Origin: Azorhizobium doebereinerae UFLA1-100
GTDB taxonomy: Bacteria > Pseudomonadota > Alphaproteobacteria > Rhizobiales > Xanthobacteraceae
DNA length: 64,000 bases
Direction of reading: 5' to 3'
Assembly (NCBI RefSeq): GCF_000473085.1
Contig: NZ_AXBA01000012.1
Coordinates: forward strand, 56,924-120,923
In this document: positions 25,871-35,344 of the stretch, piece after piece
Position numbering within the stretch: position 1 is the stretch's first letter
How the letters are laid out: every line of letters starts with the position of its first letter
The notes under the pieces: model-generated
Told to the model about the DNA's origin: nothing
What the model saw: the letters and a program-made list of their open reading frames with translations, nothing else
Database searches by the model: none
Position numbers and translations under genes: made by a program

Positions 25871-25899
25871 CTTGCGATGAGGATGGTCGGCCCCCATAT
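25871..25899 (+). promoter_or_regulatory. candidate RpoH heat-shock promoter
   Basis: CTTGCG (25871-25876), 15 bases, then CCCCATAT (25892-25899). The -10 fits the sigma-32 consensus CCCCATnT, and the -35 matches CTTGaa in its first four bases. It is upstream of the small heat-shock gene, with a leader of about 90 bases. Confidence 0.6.
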
Positions 25900-25969
25900 G
25901 CGAAAGCGTCGGGGTGCCTTGCAGGGCTCCGATGGGCGGGGTCCGGATAGGATCGCGCCGTGTACCCGC

Positions 25970-25997
25970 AAAGTCGCTTGATGAGGACTTTGGCACA
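25970..25997 (+). promoter_or_regulatory. ROSE-like RNA thermometer hairpin
   Basis: AAAGTC (25970-25975) pairs with GACTTT (25986-25991). Within the stem, TCGCT (25974-25978) matches the ROSE signature UYGCU and faces the Shine-Dalgarno AGGA (25984-25987), with a G left unpaired. ROSE elements hide the ribosome site of rhizobial small heat-shock genes and melt on heating. The position nine bases before the hsp20 ATG is right for that role. Confidence 0.7.
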
Positions 25998-26425
25998 TGT
26001 CGCGACTCTCTTCGCTGTCGAGCCCCTTCCTGCTGGGCTTCGACGAGGTCGAGCGCACGCTCGACCGGGTGACCAAGGGCGCGGACGGATATCCTCCCTA
26101 CAATGTGGAGAGGATCGAAGCCGCACCGGGCTCCCCGCTTCGCCTGCGCATCACGCTGGCGGTGGCTGGGTTTGGCCCGGACCAGCTCGAAGTGTCGCTC
26201 GAAGAGAAGGAACTGACCATTCGGGGCCGTCAGGCCGAGGATGGCGAGGCCCGGATCTTCCTCCACAGGGGGATCGCGGCCCGGCAGTTCCAGCGCACCT
26301 TCGTTCTGGCCGAGGGGATGAACGTCCTCGGCGCCGAACTGCGCAACGGCCTCCTGTCCATCGACCTCGTGCGGCCCGAGCCCATACGGCAGGCGAAACG
26401 GATCGACATCGTTTCGTGTTCCTGA
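25997..26425 (+). CDS. small heat-shock protein (Hsp20/IbpA family)
   Basis: The 142-residue protein has an alpha-crystallin domain (~38-130): YNVERIEA, LRLRITLAVAGFGPDQLEVSLEEKEL and GRQAEDGEARIFLHRGIAARQFQRTF, ending with the ADGM-like AEGMNVLGAELRNGLLSIDL. It would form oligomers that hold unfolding proteins. The N-terminal SPFLLGFDEVERTLDR motif is typical of rhizobial class A Hsp20. An RpoH-like promoter and a ROSE-like thermometer upstream indicate heat control at two levels. The DUF1150 gene follows after 41 bases. Confidence 0.95.
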   Translation: MSRLSSLSSPFLLGFDEVERTLDRVTKGADGYPPYNVERIEAAPGSPLRLRITLAVAGFGPDQLEVSLEEKELTIRGRQAEDGEARIFLHRGIAARQFQRTFVLAEGMNVLGAELRNGLLSIDLVRPEPIRQAKRIDIVSCS

Positions 26426-26466
26426 CGGGTGACGGAAAGCGTGCAGCGGGAAGAGAGGGTTGCGAG

Positions 26467-26733
26467 ATGAACACGGAAAAGATCAACGAGACGACAATCG
26501 ACATGAGCCCCGAGGCGCTGGCTGTGCTGGGCGGGGGCGAGTTGGCCTATGTGCGGGCCATCAAGTCCGAGGACGTGCAGCGGCTGTTCCCGCAGGCGCC
26601 CAGCATCGCGCCGGGGCTGACGCTGTTCACGCTGCATGCCGCCGACGGCACGCCGATCATGCTGACCGACAGCCGCGAAGCCGCGCTGGCCAACGCCTCG
26701 CAGCACGAACTGACGGCGGTGAGCGTCCACTGA
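26467..26733 (+). CDS. DUF1150-family protein
   Basis: The 88-residue protein matches the DUF1150 pattern: SPEALAVLGGGELAYVRAI, GLTLFTLHAADGTPIMLTDSREAALANA. The family is largely alphaproteobacterial and is regularly encoded right after an hsp20 gene, as here, so a role in proteostasis is likely but unproven. ATG 26467 follows a GAGAGG at good distance. It is probably co-transcribed with hsp20. Confidence 0.88.
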   Translation: MNTEKINETTIDMSPEALAVLGGGELAYVRAIKSEDVQRLFPQAPSIAPGLTLFTLHAADGTPIMLTDSREAALANASQHELTAVSVH

Positions 26734-26780
26734 CGCCACCCGCCAGCCTGGGCGTAGCCGGCCGAAACGCCGGCGGCGCC

Positions 26781-26807
26781 GTTTGGCGGATCAGGTTTGG
26801 CGGATCA
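26781..26807. repeat. 13-base direct repeat
   Basis: GTTTGGCGGATCA occurs at 26781-26793 and again at 26795-26807, period 14. It lies in the convergent gap between the DUF1150 and ptsN genes. No function is evident. Confidence 0.8.
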
Positions 26808-26972
26808 TGCTGGCGGGTGCCGCTGCGCCGGCGATCTCCTGAAAATCCCATCGCGGGGACGAACGGCCGGGCGTTGCCGCGCGGCCAAAGGGCGGGCCTA
26901 TGACCCGCCGCCACCGCGCCTGTCCGTGCCCTGCCCGATGCCTCGCCGGAGGCGCCCCGTGGCCTTCCGCGG

Positions 26973-27437
26973 TCAGGCCGCGTCGGAGGCCTGCGTCGCG
27001 GTGAGGAGGGCGTGGATGGCGCCCGCGTCGCGCGTGCCGCGCAGCTTGTCGGCGGTGGCCGGGTCGCGCAGCATGCGGGCGACCCTGGCGAGCGACTTCA
27101 GATGGTCCGCTCCCGCCGCCTCCGGCGCCAGCAGCAGGAACACCAGGTCCACCGGCTCGCCGTCTAGGGCTTCGAAGTCGATCGGCTTCTCCAGGCGCGC
27201 GAAGGCGCCGAACAGCTTGTCGAGCTTGGGCAGCTTGCCGTGCGGGATGGCGATGCCATTGCCGACGCCGGTGGAGCCGAGACGCTCGCGTTGCAGCAGC
27301 GTCTCGAAGATCTCGCGCGGGTCGCGGCCGAGCAGCGTGGCGGCGTGCTGGGCAAGCTCCTGAAGCGCCTGCTTCTTGCTGCTCGCCCGCAACGAGGGAA
27401 ACACCGCTTCGCGGGCCAAGAGATCGGCAAGGGGCAT
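26973..27437 (-). CDS. PTS IIA-Ntr protein PtsN
   Basis: The 154-residue protein is an EIIA-fructose-type domain with the phosphorylated His66 in GNGIAIPHGKLP. In alphaproteobacteria PtsN takes phosphate from the EINtr-NPr chain and links nitrogen status to potassium transport, PHB storage and stress signalling. It follows hpf with an 82-base gap on the same strand, the usual hpf-ptsN order. rpoN, often upstream, is not here. Confidence 0.94.
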   Translation of the reverse strand: MPLADLLAREAVFPSLRASSKKQALQELAQHAATLLGRDPREIFETLLQRERLGSTGVGNGIAIPHGKLPKLDKLFGAFARLEKPIDFEALDGEPVDLVFLLLAPEAAGADHLKSLARVARMLRDPATADKLRGTRDAGAIHALLTATQASDAA

Positions 27438-27519
27438 TCAATAAAATCCCTGCGGAAGGCTGGCCGACGAGAGGCGCTTGGGACGGGCGGCGGACGCTAG
27501 TCCCAAGCGCTGGCGTCGG

Positions 27520-28113
27520 TCAATGGCTTTCCTCGGCTGAAAATGCGGAGGGGTCGATCCAGCCCACATGGCCGTCGGCCCTGCGGTACACAACGCTCAC
27601 GCGCCCATGCCCGGCATGGCGGAACACCACCACCGGCGCGCCGGTGACTTCCAGTTCCACCACCGCGTCGCGCACGGAGAGGGTGTGCAGGCGGGAGGCC
27701 GCCTCGGCCACCACCGTCGGGCTCCAGCCGTCGATTTCCTCGGCGGCCTCGTCGAGCGGGGCGACATCAAGCACATAGCTCTGCGCCGCATAGCTTTCCG
27801 CGCCGTTGTTGCCGTGCCCGTGGCGATCCTTGAGGCGCTGCTTGTAGCGCCGCAGGCGCTTCTCGATCTTGTCCATGGCGGCATCGGCGCAGGAATTGGG
27901 ATCCTGCGCATTGCCCTGCGCCTGGAGATTGGCGCCCGAATCAAGGTGGAGGAGAAGCTCGGAGCGGTATCCGGAACCTTCGCGGCAGACGGTGGCGTGG
28001 CCAGACCACCCACCATCGAAATACTTGCCGACAACCTCGGAAACGCGATCCGAAAGACGCTGCCTCAGCGCTTCCCCGACATCGATGTTCTTACCCGAGA
28101 CACGAAGAGCCAT
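27520..28113 (-). CDS. long ribosome hibernation-promoting factor HPF
   Basis: The 197-residue protein has the N-terminal S30AE/HPF domain (LRVSGKNIDVGEALRQRLSDRV, then a basic helix DKIEKRLRRYKQRLKDRH). A variable linker leads to the C-terminal dimerization domain (VRDAVVELEVTGAPVVVFRHAG, VVYRRADGHVGWIDP). Long HPF joins two 70S ribosomes into an inactive 100S dimer in stationary phase. It heads an operon with ptsN. Confidence 0.95.
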   Translation of the reverse strand: MALRVSGKNIDVGEALRQRLSDRVSEVVGKYFDGGWSGHATVCREGSGYRSELLLHLDSGANLQAQGNAQDPNSCADAAMDKIEKRLRRYKQRLKDRHGHGNNGAESYAAQSYVLDVAPLDEAAEEIDGWSPTVVAEAASRLHTLSVRDAVVELEVTGAPVVVFRHAGHGRVSVVYRRADGHVGWIDPSAFSAEESH

Positions 28114-28422
28114 GCGATTTGATCCCTGTTGGGCGAAGGATCGGGGAGGCCCCGAACCCGCGCCTCTGTTCTTGCAAACCGGCCGGCTTATCAGTGGTAG
28201 GAGCGCTTGGAGAAACTGTCAACGGACCCTTATTCCGTTCTGAACGTGGTTTTCGCGGCGGCTCGGCACCTTCACGTACCGCCACAGCCGAGGCGGGATG
28301 GCGATGTTTGGCCTCACATTCCCGCACGCCCCCTCCGCTGGGGAAGCTTGCCAGCGCACGGAACGGAAGCCAGAAGGGTGCGGCGCGGTTCCACCCCGGT
28401 TCCGCGAAACGGGAAACAGGCC
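28114..28422. other. divergent intergenic region between hpf and the TM2 gene
   Basis: No gene or clear RNA is seen in these 309 bases. It must hold the hpf and TM2-gene promoters, but I see no confident promoter match and no EcfG motif. Confidence 0.6.
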
Positions 28423-28758
28423 ATGGCGGATACGCACCGCGCGCTCGACCTCAACGAGCAGATCCTCATCGAGACCCGCCTCGCCAACGACGGGCCGAGC
28501 CTCGTGCTGGCCTATCTGTTCTGGTTCTTCCTCGGCATCGTCTCGGCCCACCGCTTCTATCTGGGGCGCCCGGGCACCGCCGTCCTGCAGATCCTCACCT
28601 TCTTCATCGGCATCGGCTTCCTGTGGCTGCTGGTGGACGTCTTCCTCATTCCCGGCCTGGCGCGGGACAAGCGCGACCGCATGCGCAGCCGCATGATCGC
28701 CGAGCGCCTCGCCGCTTTGCCGCCCGCCGCCGCCACGCCGCTGCCGCCCGCGGCCTGA
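28423..28758 (+). CDS. TM2-domain membrane protein
   Basis: The 111-residue protein has a TM2 domain: two helices (SLVLAYLFWFFLGIVSAHRF and AVLQILTFFIGIGFLWLLVDVFLIP) joined by YLGRPG, with the typical G-x-H-R-F-Y-L turn. The tail is basic then Ala/Pro-rich. The function of bacterial TM2 proteins is unknown. It ends at a strong bidirectional terminator shared with typA. Confidence 0.88.
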   Translation: MADTHRALDLNEQILIETRLANDGPSLVLAYLFWFFLGIVSAHRFYLGRPGTAVLQILTFFIGIGFLWLLVDVFLIPGLARDKRDRMRSRMIAERLAALPPAAATPLPPAA

Positions 28759-28774
28759 ACCGGGTCCCGAAACG

Positions 28775-28803
28775 AAAAAGCCCCGGCGCAGGGCCGGGGC
28801 TTT
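28775..28803. terminator. bidirectional terminator between convergent genes
   Basis: AAAGCCCCGGC (28777-28787) pairs with GCCGGGGCTTT (28793-28803). There is an A-run before and a T-run after, so it works on both strands for the TM2 gene and typA. Confidence 0.9.
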
Positions 28804-28823
28804 CGAACGGGATGCGGCCGGGC

Positions 28824-30647
28824 TCAGGCGACTTCCGCCGCCTTGCCCTTCATGCGCTTGCGCTCGTTGGGATCGAGATAGCGCTTGCGCAGGCGGATGG
28901 ACTTCGGCGTCACCTCCACCAGCTCGTCGTCCTGGATCCAGGCCAGCGAGCGCTCCAGCGTCATGCGGATCGGCGGGGTCAGGCGCACCGCCTCGTCCTT
29001 GGAGGTGGTGCGGATGTTGGTGAGCTTCTTGCCCTTCAGCACGTTCACTTCCAGGTCGTTGTCCCGGTTGTGGATGCCGATCAGCATGCCCTGGTACACC
29101 TTCCAGCCCGGCTCGATGATCATCGGGCCGCGGTCTTCCAGGTTCCACAGCGCGTAGGCCACGGCCTCGCCCTGCTCGTTGGAGATCAGCACGCCGTTGA
29201 TGCGGCCCGGGATGTCGCCCTTGAACGGCTGGTAGGCGTGGAACAGGCGGTTCATGATCGCCGTGCCGCGGGTGTCGGTGAGCAGTTCCGACTGGTAGCC
29301 GATGAGGCCGCGGGTGGGGGCGTGGAACAGCAGGCGCTGGCGATTGCCGCCGGAGGGGCGCATCTCCACCATCTCGGCGCGGCGCTCGGACATCTTCTGC
29401 ACCACGGTGCCGGAATATTCCTCGTCCACGTCGATGACGACTTCCTCGATCGGCTCCAGCGTCTCGCCGTTCTCGCCCTGCGAGAACACCACGCGGGGAC
29501 GCGACACGGCGAGCTCGAAGCCCTCGCGGCGCATGGTCTCGATCAGGATCGCGAGCTGGAGTTCGCCGCGGCCGGAGACGAAGAACGAATCCTTGTCGGC
29601 GGATTCCTCGATCTTCAGCGTGACGTTGCCCTCGGCCTCCTTGAACAGGCGGTCGCGGATCATGCGGCTCGTCACCTTGTCGCCCTCGGTACCCGCCAGC
29701 GGGCTGTCGTTGACGATGAAGCTCATGGTGACGGTGGGCGGATCGATCGGCTGGGCCTGGATCGGCGTATCCACCGAGGGATCGCAGAAGGTGTCGGCCA
29801 CCGAGCCCTTCACCAGGCCGGCGATGGAGACGATGTCGCCCGCCTCGCCGACCTCGATCGGGGAGCGCTCGATGCCGCGGAAGGCGAGGATCTTGGAGAC
29901 GCGGCCGGTCTCGACCAGCTTGCCCTCGCGGTCGATGACCTTGATGGACTGGTTCGGCCTCACGGTGCCGGAGGCGATGCGGCCGGTGATGATGCGGCCG
30001 AGGAAGGGGTTGGCCTCCAGCAGCGTGCCGAGCATGCGGAACGGCGCGTCGTCCACATGCGCCGGGGGCACGTGCTTGACCACGAGGTCGAACAGCGGCG
30101 CGAGGCCCTGGTCCTTCGGGCCTTCCGGGGCCATGGCCATCCAGCCGTCGCGGCCGGAGCCGTAGAGGATCGGGAAGTCGAGCTGCTCGTCGGTGGCGTC
30201 GAGCGCCGCGAACAGGTCGAACACCTCGTTGATGACTTCCTGCGGGCGGCCGTCCGGACGGTCCACCTTGTTGATGGCGACGATGGGCTTGAGGCCGATC
30301 TTCAGCGCCTTGCCGACCACGAACTTGGTCTGCGGCATGGGGCCTTCAGCGGCGTCGACGAGCACGATGGCGCCGTCCACCATGGAGAGGATGCGCTCCA
30401 CCTCGCCGCCGAAGTCGGCGTGGCCGGGGGTGTCCACGATGTTGATGCGGATGTCGTTCCACACCACCGACGTCGCCTTGGCGAGGATGGTGATGCCGCG
30501 TTCCTTCTCGAGATCGTTCGAGTCCATGACGCGCTCAGCCACGCGCTGGTTCTCGCGGAAGGAGCCGGACTGCTGGAGGAGCTTGTCCACCAGCGTGGTC
30601 TTTCCGTGGTCGACGTGGGCGATGATCGCAATGTTGCGCAGTTGCAT
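28824..30647 (-). CDS. ribosome-associated translational GTPase TypA/BipA
   Basis: The 607-residue protein has the GTPase motifs G1 HVDHGKTT (residues 11-18), DTPGHADF and [10 protein letters not shown], followed by EF-G-like domains III and V and the BipA C-terminal domain ([34 protein letters not shown]-type end). It helps ribosome assembly and translation under cold and other stress. The start [15 protein letters not shown] at 30647 is the family norm; the frame stays open upstream but is not conserved. A perfect palindrome, TTTTGCGGCGCAAAA, lies upstream at 30702-30716. Confidence 0.97.
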   Translation of the reverse strand: MQLRNIAIIAHVDHGKTTLVDKLLQQSGSFRENQRVAERVMDSNDLEKERGITILAKATSVVWNDIRINIVDTPGHADFGGEVERILSMVDGAIVLVDAAEGPMPQTKFVVGKALKIGLKPIVAINKVDRPDGRPQEVINEVFDLFAALDATDEQLDFPILYGSGRDGWMAMAPEGPKDQGLAPLFDLVVKHVPPAHVDDAPFRMLGTLLEANPFLGRIITGRIASGTVRPNQSIKVIDREGKLVETGRVSKILAFRGIERSPIEVGEAGDIVSIAGLVKGSVADTFCDPSVDTPIQAQPIDPPTVTMSFIVNDSPLAGTEGDKVTSRMIRDRLFKEAEGNVTLKIEESADKDSFFVSGRGELQLAILIETMRREGFELAVSRPRVVFSQGENGETLEPIEEVVIDVDEEYSGTVVQKMSERRAEMVEMRPSGGNRQRLLFHAPTRGLIGYQSELLTDTRGTAIMNRLFHAYQPFKGDIPGRINGVLISNEQGEAVAYALWNLEDRGPMIIEPGWKVYQGMLIGIHNRDNDLEVNVLKGKKLTNIRTTSKDEAVRLTPPIRMTLERSLAWIQDDELVEVTPKSIRLRKRYLDPNERKRMKGKAAEVA

Positions 30648-30701
30648 GGGGTCCCTAAACACCAAAACGCGGGCCCGATCCCTCGAACCCGCTTGCCGGA
30701 A

Positions 30702-30716
30702 TTTTGCGGCGCAAAA
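30702..30716. promoter_or_regulatory. perfect palindrome upstream of typA
   Basis: TTTTGCG-G-CGCAAAA, a 15-base perfect palindrome with a one-base centre, lies 55 bases before the typA ATG in the gap to the next gene. It could be a repressor site; the core TGC-N3-GCA is also seen upstream of phaA. Confidence 0.4.
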
Positions 30717-30805
30717 TACACGACAACGCGCGAAATTCAACGCCGTGCGGCCATTTCGCTGAAACGGCCACGGGCGGGCCTTGCCCGCCCGCCGTTTCGG
30801 GGCCG

Positions 30806-31045
30806 TCAGAGCCGGCGCATGGACCAGCGCCGGTAGATCTGCTCGGGCTTCAGGACCTCGCCGGATTCGGTGCGCAGCCAGGCGAGTTCCCGATTGGCCG
30901 GCGCCTGCGTCATGGCGAACGCCACGGCATCGTCCACGGTATCGAAGCCATAGGGTTCGGGCCAGCCGTCCGGCGCATTCACCGCGTGGGAACTGGACCA
31001 GTATTGCAGCTTCACCGGCTTGGTCTGAGAGGTTTCCGGCGTCAT
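30806..31045 (-). CDS. small soluble protein of unknown function, EcfG-type promoter
   Basis: The 79-residue protein has no membrane helix. It contains YWSSSHAVNAPDGWPEPYGF and a C-terminal LKPEQIYRRWSMRR. I do not recognise it. AGGAGG seven bases before ATG 31045 and an exact EcfG promoter on this strand (31116-31140) strongly support a real gene in the general stress regulon. Confidence 0.7.
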   Translation of the reverse strand: MTPETSQTKPVKLQYWSSSHAVNAPDGWPEPYGFDTVDDAVAFAMTQAPANRELAWLRTESGEVLKPEQIYRRWSMRRL

Positions 31046-31115
31046 GAGCGTGCCTCCTGTTGGAGAGGTCGCGCGCCGTCTGTCGCTCGGCGGCGCCGCG
31101 ACGTGACCCTGTCAG

Positions 31116-31140
31116 AACGGCGGCAGGCGGCTTTGGTTCC
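31116..31140 (-). promoter_or_regulatory. EcfG-type promoter of the 79-residue protein gene
   Basis: On the minus strand, GGAAC (31140-31136), 16 bases, CGTT (31119-31116): exact consensus, 71 bases before the ATG at 31045. Confidence 0.84.
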
Positions 31141-31297
31141 ACGCCCGGTCGAAAAATTCCCGGCCCGCCTCGCGAAAATTCCTGGCCCGCCTCGCGAAGG
31201 CGTGCACGGGCGCCGCAATGCGGCCTTGCCAGAACCGTGCTCGCGGGCCATGAGCGCGGCGAGGATGCCGGCGGCGGAACCGAGGAGCATTGCGCGC

Positions 31298-31879
31298 ATG
31301 CAGCTGGAACTGCTGTACGGGATCATCATCAGCCTGGTGAACGTGGTGATCCAGTCCATCGCCAGCGTGCTGCTGGTCCGCGCGATGCTGGCGCTCGGCA
31401 AAAGGGTGCGCATCCGCCATCCCATGCGCGGCCTGCTGCTGGGCATGGCGCTGACCGGCGCCATCCTGACCTTCGCCCACCTGCTGGAGGTGGGGGTGTG
31501 GGCGCTGTCCTATATCAGCGTCGACGGGGTGACCAACGACAAGGACGCCTATTACCTCGCCTTCGTGAACTTCACGACGCTCGGCTATGGCGACCTGCTG
31601 CCGGCGCCGCGCTGGCGGCTGCTCGGCCCGGTGACGGCGGCCAACGGCATGCTGCTGTTCGGCTGGTCCACGGCGCTGATCTTCGCCGTGCTGACCCGCC
31701 TCTCCGAGGCCCTCGGCGTGCACCACGTGAGCGTGCGCCACAGGAGCACGCCCCACGCCGGCGGCCACCATGCGCAGGACCCGCAGGACACCGCGCATGC
31801 GGGCACCGAGCACCACAGCAGCGCCCCTCATCCCGCCGGGCACCGCGCGGCCGACCGGCACCCGCCGGAAAAGCTCTAG
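31298..31879 (+). CDS. potassium-channel-like protein with histidine-rich tail
   Basis: The 193-residue protein has membrane helices at ~5-28, ~45-70 and ~105-130. Between the last two lies an ion-channel pore loop with the K+ selectivity filter in FTTLGYGDLLP. The C-terminal ~50 residues are hydrophilic and rich in His (HHVSVRHRS, GGHHAQD, EHHSSAPHP), perhaps binding metal or sensing pH. ATG 31298 is preferred, with GAGGAG upstream. Its TAG stop overlaps the DUF72 stop in the same CTAG. Confidence 0.82.
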   Translation: MQLELLYGIIISLVNVVIQSIASVLLVRAMLALGKRVRIRHPMRGLLLGMALTGAILTFAHLLEVGVWALSYISVDGVTNDKDAYYLAFVNFTTLGYGDLLPAPRWRLLGPVTAANGMLLFGWSTALIFAVLTRLSEALGVHHVSVRHRSTPHAGGHHAQDPQDTAHAGTEHHSSAPHPAGHRAADRHPPEKL

Positions 31880-32679
31880 GCCAGCAGCGCCAGCAGCGCC
31901 AGCAGCGCCTGCGCCGCCGCCGGCGCCCGCACCTTGGCGCCGTTGATCATGTAGACGAACACGTCGCGCTTGCGCTTTCCCTTCGCGGCCGGCGCGTCGC
32001 CATAGGCCGGCAGGTCCGCCGGCACGCCGCCGGCCTCCCAGGCCGCCGCCTGCTTGTGCCAGTCCTTGAGCGCGGCGGCGCTGTAGCCGTTCGGCTCCTC
32101 CTCCTTGGCCCGCTGCAATCGGGCGTAGATGAAGTCCGCCGTCACGTCGGCGATGGCCGGATAGTCGTCATCGTCGGCGAACACGATGGCCACCTTGTGC
32201 GCGCGCGCCAGCGCCACGAACGCGGCCGTGCAGAAGGAGGCGTGGCGCACCTCCACCGCATGGCGCAGCGCCACCCCGCCCGCCGTCGCCGGCAGCAAAG
32301 CGAGGAAGGCGCCGAAGTCCTCCGGATCGAACGCCTTGGTAGGCGGGAACTGCCAGTTGATGGGGCCGAGCTTGTCGCCAAGCTCCGCAAGGCCGCTGTC
32401 CACGAAGCGGGTGATGCTCTCGCCCGCCTCGGCCAGCACCCGCCGGTTGGTGGCATAGCGCGGCGCCTTCAGGGCGAAGACGAAGTCGTCCGGCGCCTGC
32501 TCCGCCCAGCTGGCGAAGGTCTTCGGCGTCTGGGTGCGGTAGAAGGTGCCGTTCACCTCGATGGTGGTGACGTGCCGGCTGGCATGCTCCAGCTCGCGGG
32601 CATGGGGCAGGCCCTGCGGGTAGAAGGTGCCCCGCCAGGGCTCGAAGGTCCAGCCGCCGATGCCGACGCGAATGGTCAT
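31876..32679 (-). CDS. DUF72 (YecE-like) protein
   Basis: The 267-residue protein has the DUF72 signature: VGIGGWTFEPWRGTFYP, then YRTQTPKTFASWAEQAPDDFVFALKAPRYATNRR and LGPINWQFPPTKAFD. The fold is a TIM barrel of unknown catalytic activity. The C-terminus ends in an odd repeat, ALLALLALLA, encoded by a CAGCAGCGC-type tandem repeat around 31880-31910. It is convergent with the channel gene, their stop codons sharing CTAG. Confidence 0.88.
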   Translation of the reverse strand: MTIRVGIGGWTFEPWRGTFYPQGLPHARELEHASRHVTTIEVNGTFYRTQTPKTFASWAEQAPDDFVFALKAPRYATNRRVLAEAGESITRFVDSGLAELGDKLGPINWQFPPTKAFDPEDFGAFLALLPATAGGVALRHAVEVRHASFCTAAFVALARAHKVAIVFADDDDYPAIADVTADFIYARLQRAKEEEPNGYSAAALKDWHKQAAAWEAGGVPADLPAYGDAPAAKGKRKRDVFVYMINGAKVRAPAAAQALLALLALLA

Positions 32680-32922
32680 GGGTCCGTCTCCTGCGCGAGA
32701 GGAAGCTTAGAACAGGTCGGCCCGGATGACAGCGCCCCGTCCAGACGTCCACCCGTTTCCGCGCGGCGATGGCCCGGATTGGGATGATCCTTCATCTGAC
32801 TTCGCCGGTGTGGTCGAATTTTCCAATTCGGCCCGCCCGCGGGGGCCAATTCGGCACAATCGCCGCCCCGGACGCGGCTATGATGCGGTCAAGGCCGCGC
32901 GAGGCCGGCAGGGAGATGAAAC

Positions 32923-35318
32923 GTGAGCACGGCGTCGGAACGGGAAATCCTGGCGGACCTGGAGCGCAAGGTGCTCTGGCTGGCCAGTTGGACCATCCAC
33001 AATGCCAACCATCTGCGCCCCTCCACGGACGGGCTGAAGGTGGGCGGCCACCAGGCTTCCTCCGCCTCGCTCGCCACCATCATGACGGCGCTCTATTTCC
33101 ACACCCTGCGGCCGCAGGACCGGGTGGCGGTGAAGCCGCACGCCAGCCCCATCTTCCATGCCATCCAGTATCTGCTGGGCGCCCAGAGCCGCGAGAAACT
33201 GGAGGCGTTCCGCGCCTACAAGGGCGCGCAGTCCTACCCCTCGCGCACCAAGGACACGGACGACGTGGACTTCTCCACCGGCTCCGTGGGCCTCGGCGTG
33301 GCGCAGACCCTGTTCGCCAGCCTCGCCCAGGACTATGTGCGCGCCCACGGCCTTGCCCGCAAAGACAGCCCCGAGGGGCGCATGATCGCCCTGGTGGGCG
33401 ATGCGGAGCTGGACGAAGGCAATGTGTTCGAGGCCCTGCTGGAGGGCTGGAAGCACGACGTGCGCAATACGTGGTGGATCGTCGACTACAACCGCCAGAG
33501 CCTGGACGCCGTGGTGCGCGAGGGGCTGTACGAGCGCTTCGTCGGCATCTTCGAGGCCATGGGCTGGCAGGTGGTGGTGCTGAAATACGGCTCGCTCCAG
33601 CAGGCCGCCTTCCGCGAGCCCGGCGGCGAGAAGCTGCGCCACTGGATCGACACCTGCCCGAACGGCGAATATTCCGCCCTGACCTTCCAGGGCGGGGCCG
33701 CGTGGCGCAAGCGCCTGATGGACGATCTGGGCGACCAGGGCGACGTCAGCCGCCTGATCGCGGCGCGCACCGACGCCGAACTCTCCGCGCTGATGACCAA
33801 TCTCGGCGGCCACGATTTGCACACCGTCATGGAGGCGTTCGACGCCATCGACCACGACCGGCCGGTCTGCTTCCTCTGCTACACGGTGAAGGGCTTCGGC
33901 CTGCCGCTCGCCGGCCACAAGGACAATCACGCCGGCCTGATGACACCGGCGCAGATCGACACGCTGCGCGCGGCCATGAATGTCCGCCCCGGCCATGAAT
34001 GGGGCCGCTTCGAGGGCCTGTCGCTGCCCGCCGCCACGCTGGAGCGCTTCCTCAAGGCGGTGCCGTTCCGGCGCGAGGGCGCGCGCCGCTACACCGACGC
34101 CGCGCTCGCCGTGCCCGCCATCGCCGCGCCGCCCAACCCGACCGTCTCCACCCAGGCGGGCTTCGGCCTGATCCTGCAGGAGCTGGCGCGGGGCGACAGC
34201 GCGCTGGCCGCCCGCATCGTCACCACCTCGCCGGACGTCACCGTCTCCACCAATCTCGGGCCGTGGGTGAACCGGCGCGGCCTGTTCGCCGAGCGCGAGC
34301 TGGCGGACGTGTTCAAGCGCGAGCGCATCCCCTCCACCTTCAACTGGGAATTCTCGCCCAAGGGGCAGCACATGGAACTGGGCATCGCCGAGATGAACCT
34401 GTTCCTCATGCTCTCGGCGCTGGGCCTCTCCCATTCCCTGTTCGGCGCCCGGCTGATCCCCATCGGCACGCTCTACGACCCCTTCATCTGCCGGGGCCTC
34501 GATGCGCTGAACTATGCCTGCTACCAGGACGCCCGCTTCATCGTAGTGGCGAGCCCGCCGGCATCACCCTGGCGCCGGAAGGCGGCGCGCACCAGTCCAT
34601 CTCCACCCCGCTGATCGGCATGGCGCAGGACGGGCTGGCCTCGTTCGAGCCGGCCTTCGTGGACGAACTGGCGGTGCTGATGGAATTCGCCTTCGACTAT
34701 GTGCAGCGCGACGGCGCCGGGCCCGACGAGGCCGCCAACTGGCTGCGCGACGCCACCGGCGGCTCGGTCTATTTCCGCCTCTCCACCCGCGCTTTGGAGC
34801 AGCCGAAGCGCACGCTCACCGACAGCCAGAAGCGGCACATGGTGGACGGCGCCTACTGGCTGCGCGAGCCCGGCCCCAATGCGGAGGTGGTGATCGCGGT
34901 GCAGGGCGCGCTGGCGCCGGAGGCCATCGCGGCGGTGGGGCTCATCGCCGAGGACCGCCGCGACGTCGGCCTGCTCATGGTCACTTCCGCCGACCGGCTG
35001 AACGCCGGCTGGACGGCGGCCTCGCGCGCCCGCGAGCAGGGGCATGTCCAGGCCAGGAGCCACGTGGAACGGCTGCTGGAGCCCCTGCCCCGGCACTGCG
35101 GGCTGGTGACGGTGATCGACGGCCATCCCGCGACCCTCGGCTGGCTCGGCTCGGTGCTGGGCCATCGCGTGCGGTCGCTGGGGGTCGAGCATTTCGGCCA
35201 GACCGGCAGCCTTCAGGACCTCTACCGGCACCACGGCGTGGACGCCGCCGCCATGGTGGCCGCGGCGCAGGCCATCGCGCCGGGCCGCCCCATGCGCCAC
35301 CTCAGGGCGCTGGGCTGA
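32923..35318 (+). pseudogene. AceE/transketolase-like TPP enzyme, frameshifted
   Basis: Two frames together encode about 798 residues of a homodimeric pyruvate dehydrogenase E1/transketolase-like enzyme. The first frame (GTG 32923 to 34614) has the TPP-binding GDAELDEGNVFEALL and VDYNRQSLDAVV, a pyrimidine-binding part and a match until ARFIVVASP. The rest (GITLAPEGGAHQSISTPLIG onward, to 35318) is in the frame one base earlier. The break lies near 34554-34560, and inserting one G in CCGCCGGC restores a smooth VVASPAGITLAPEGG. Both halves look otherwise intact, so this is either a recent one-base deletion or a sequencing error. No E2 or E3 genes are adjacent. Confidence 0.8.
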
Positions 35319-35344
35319 CGGGCCGGCCCGCATGGGATAGCGTG

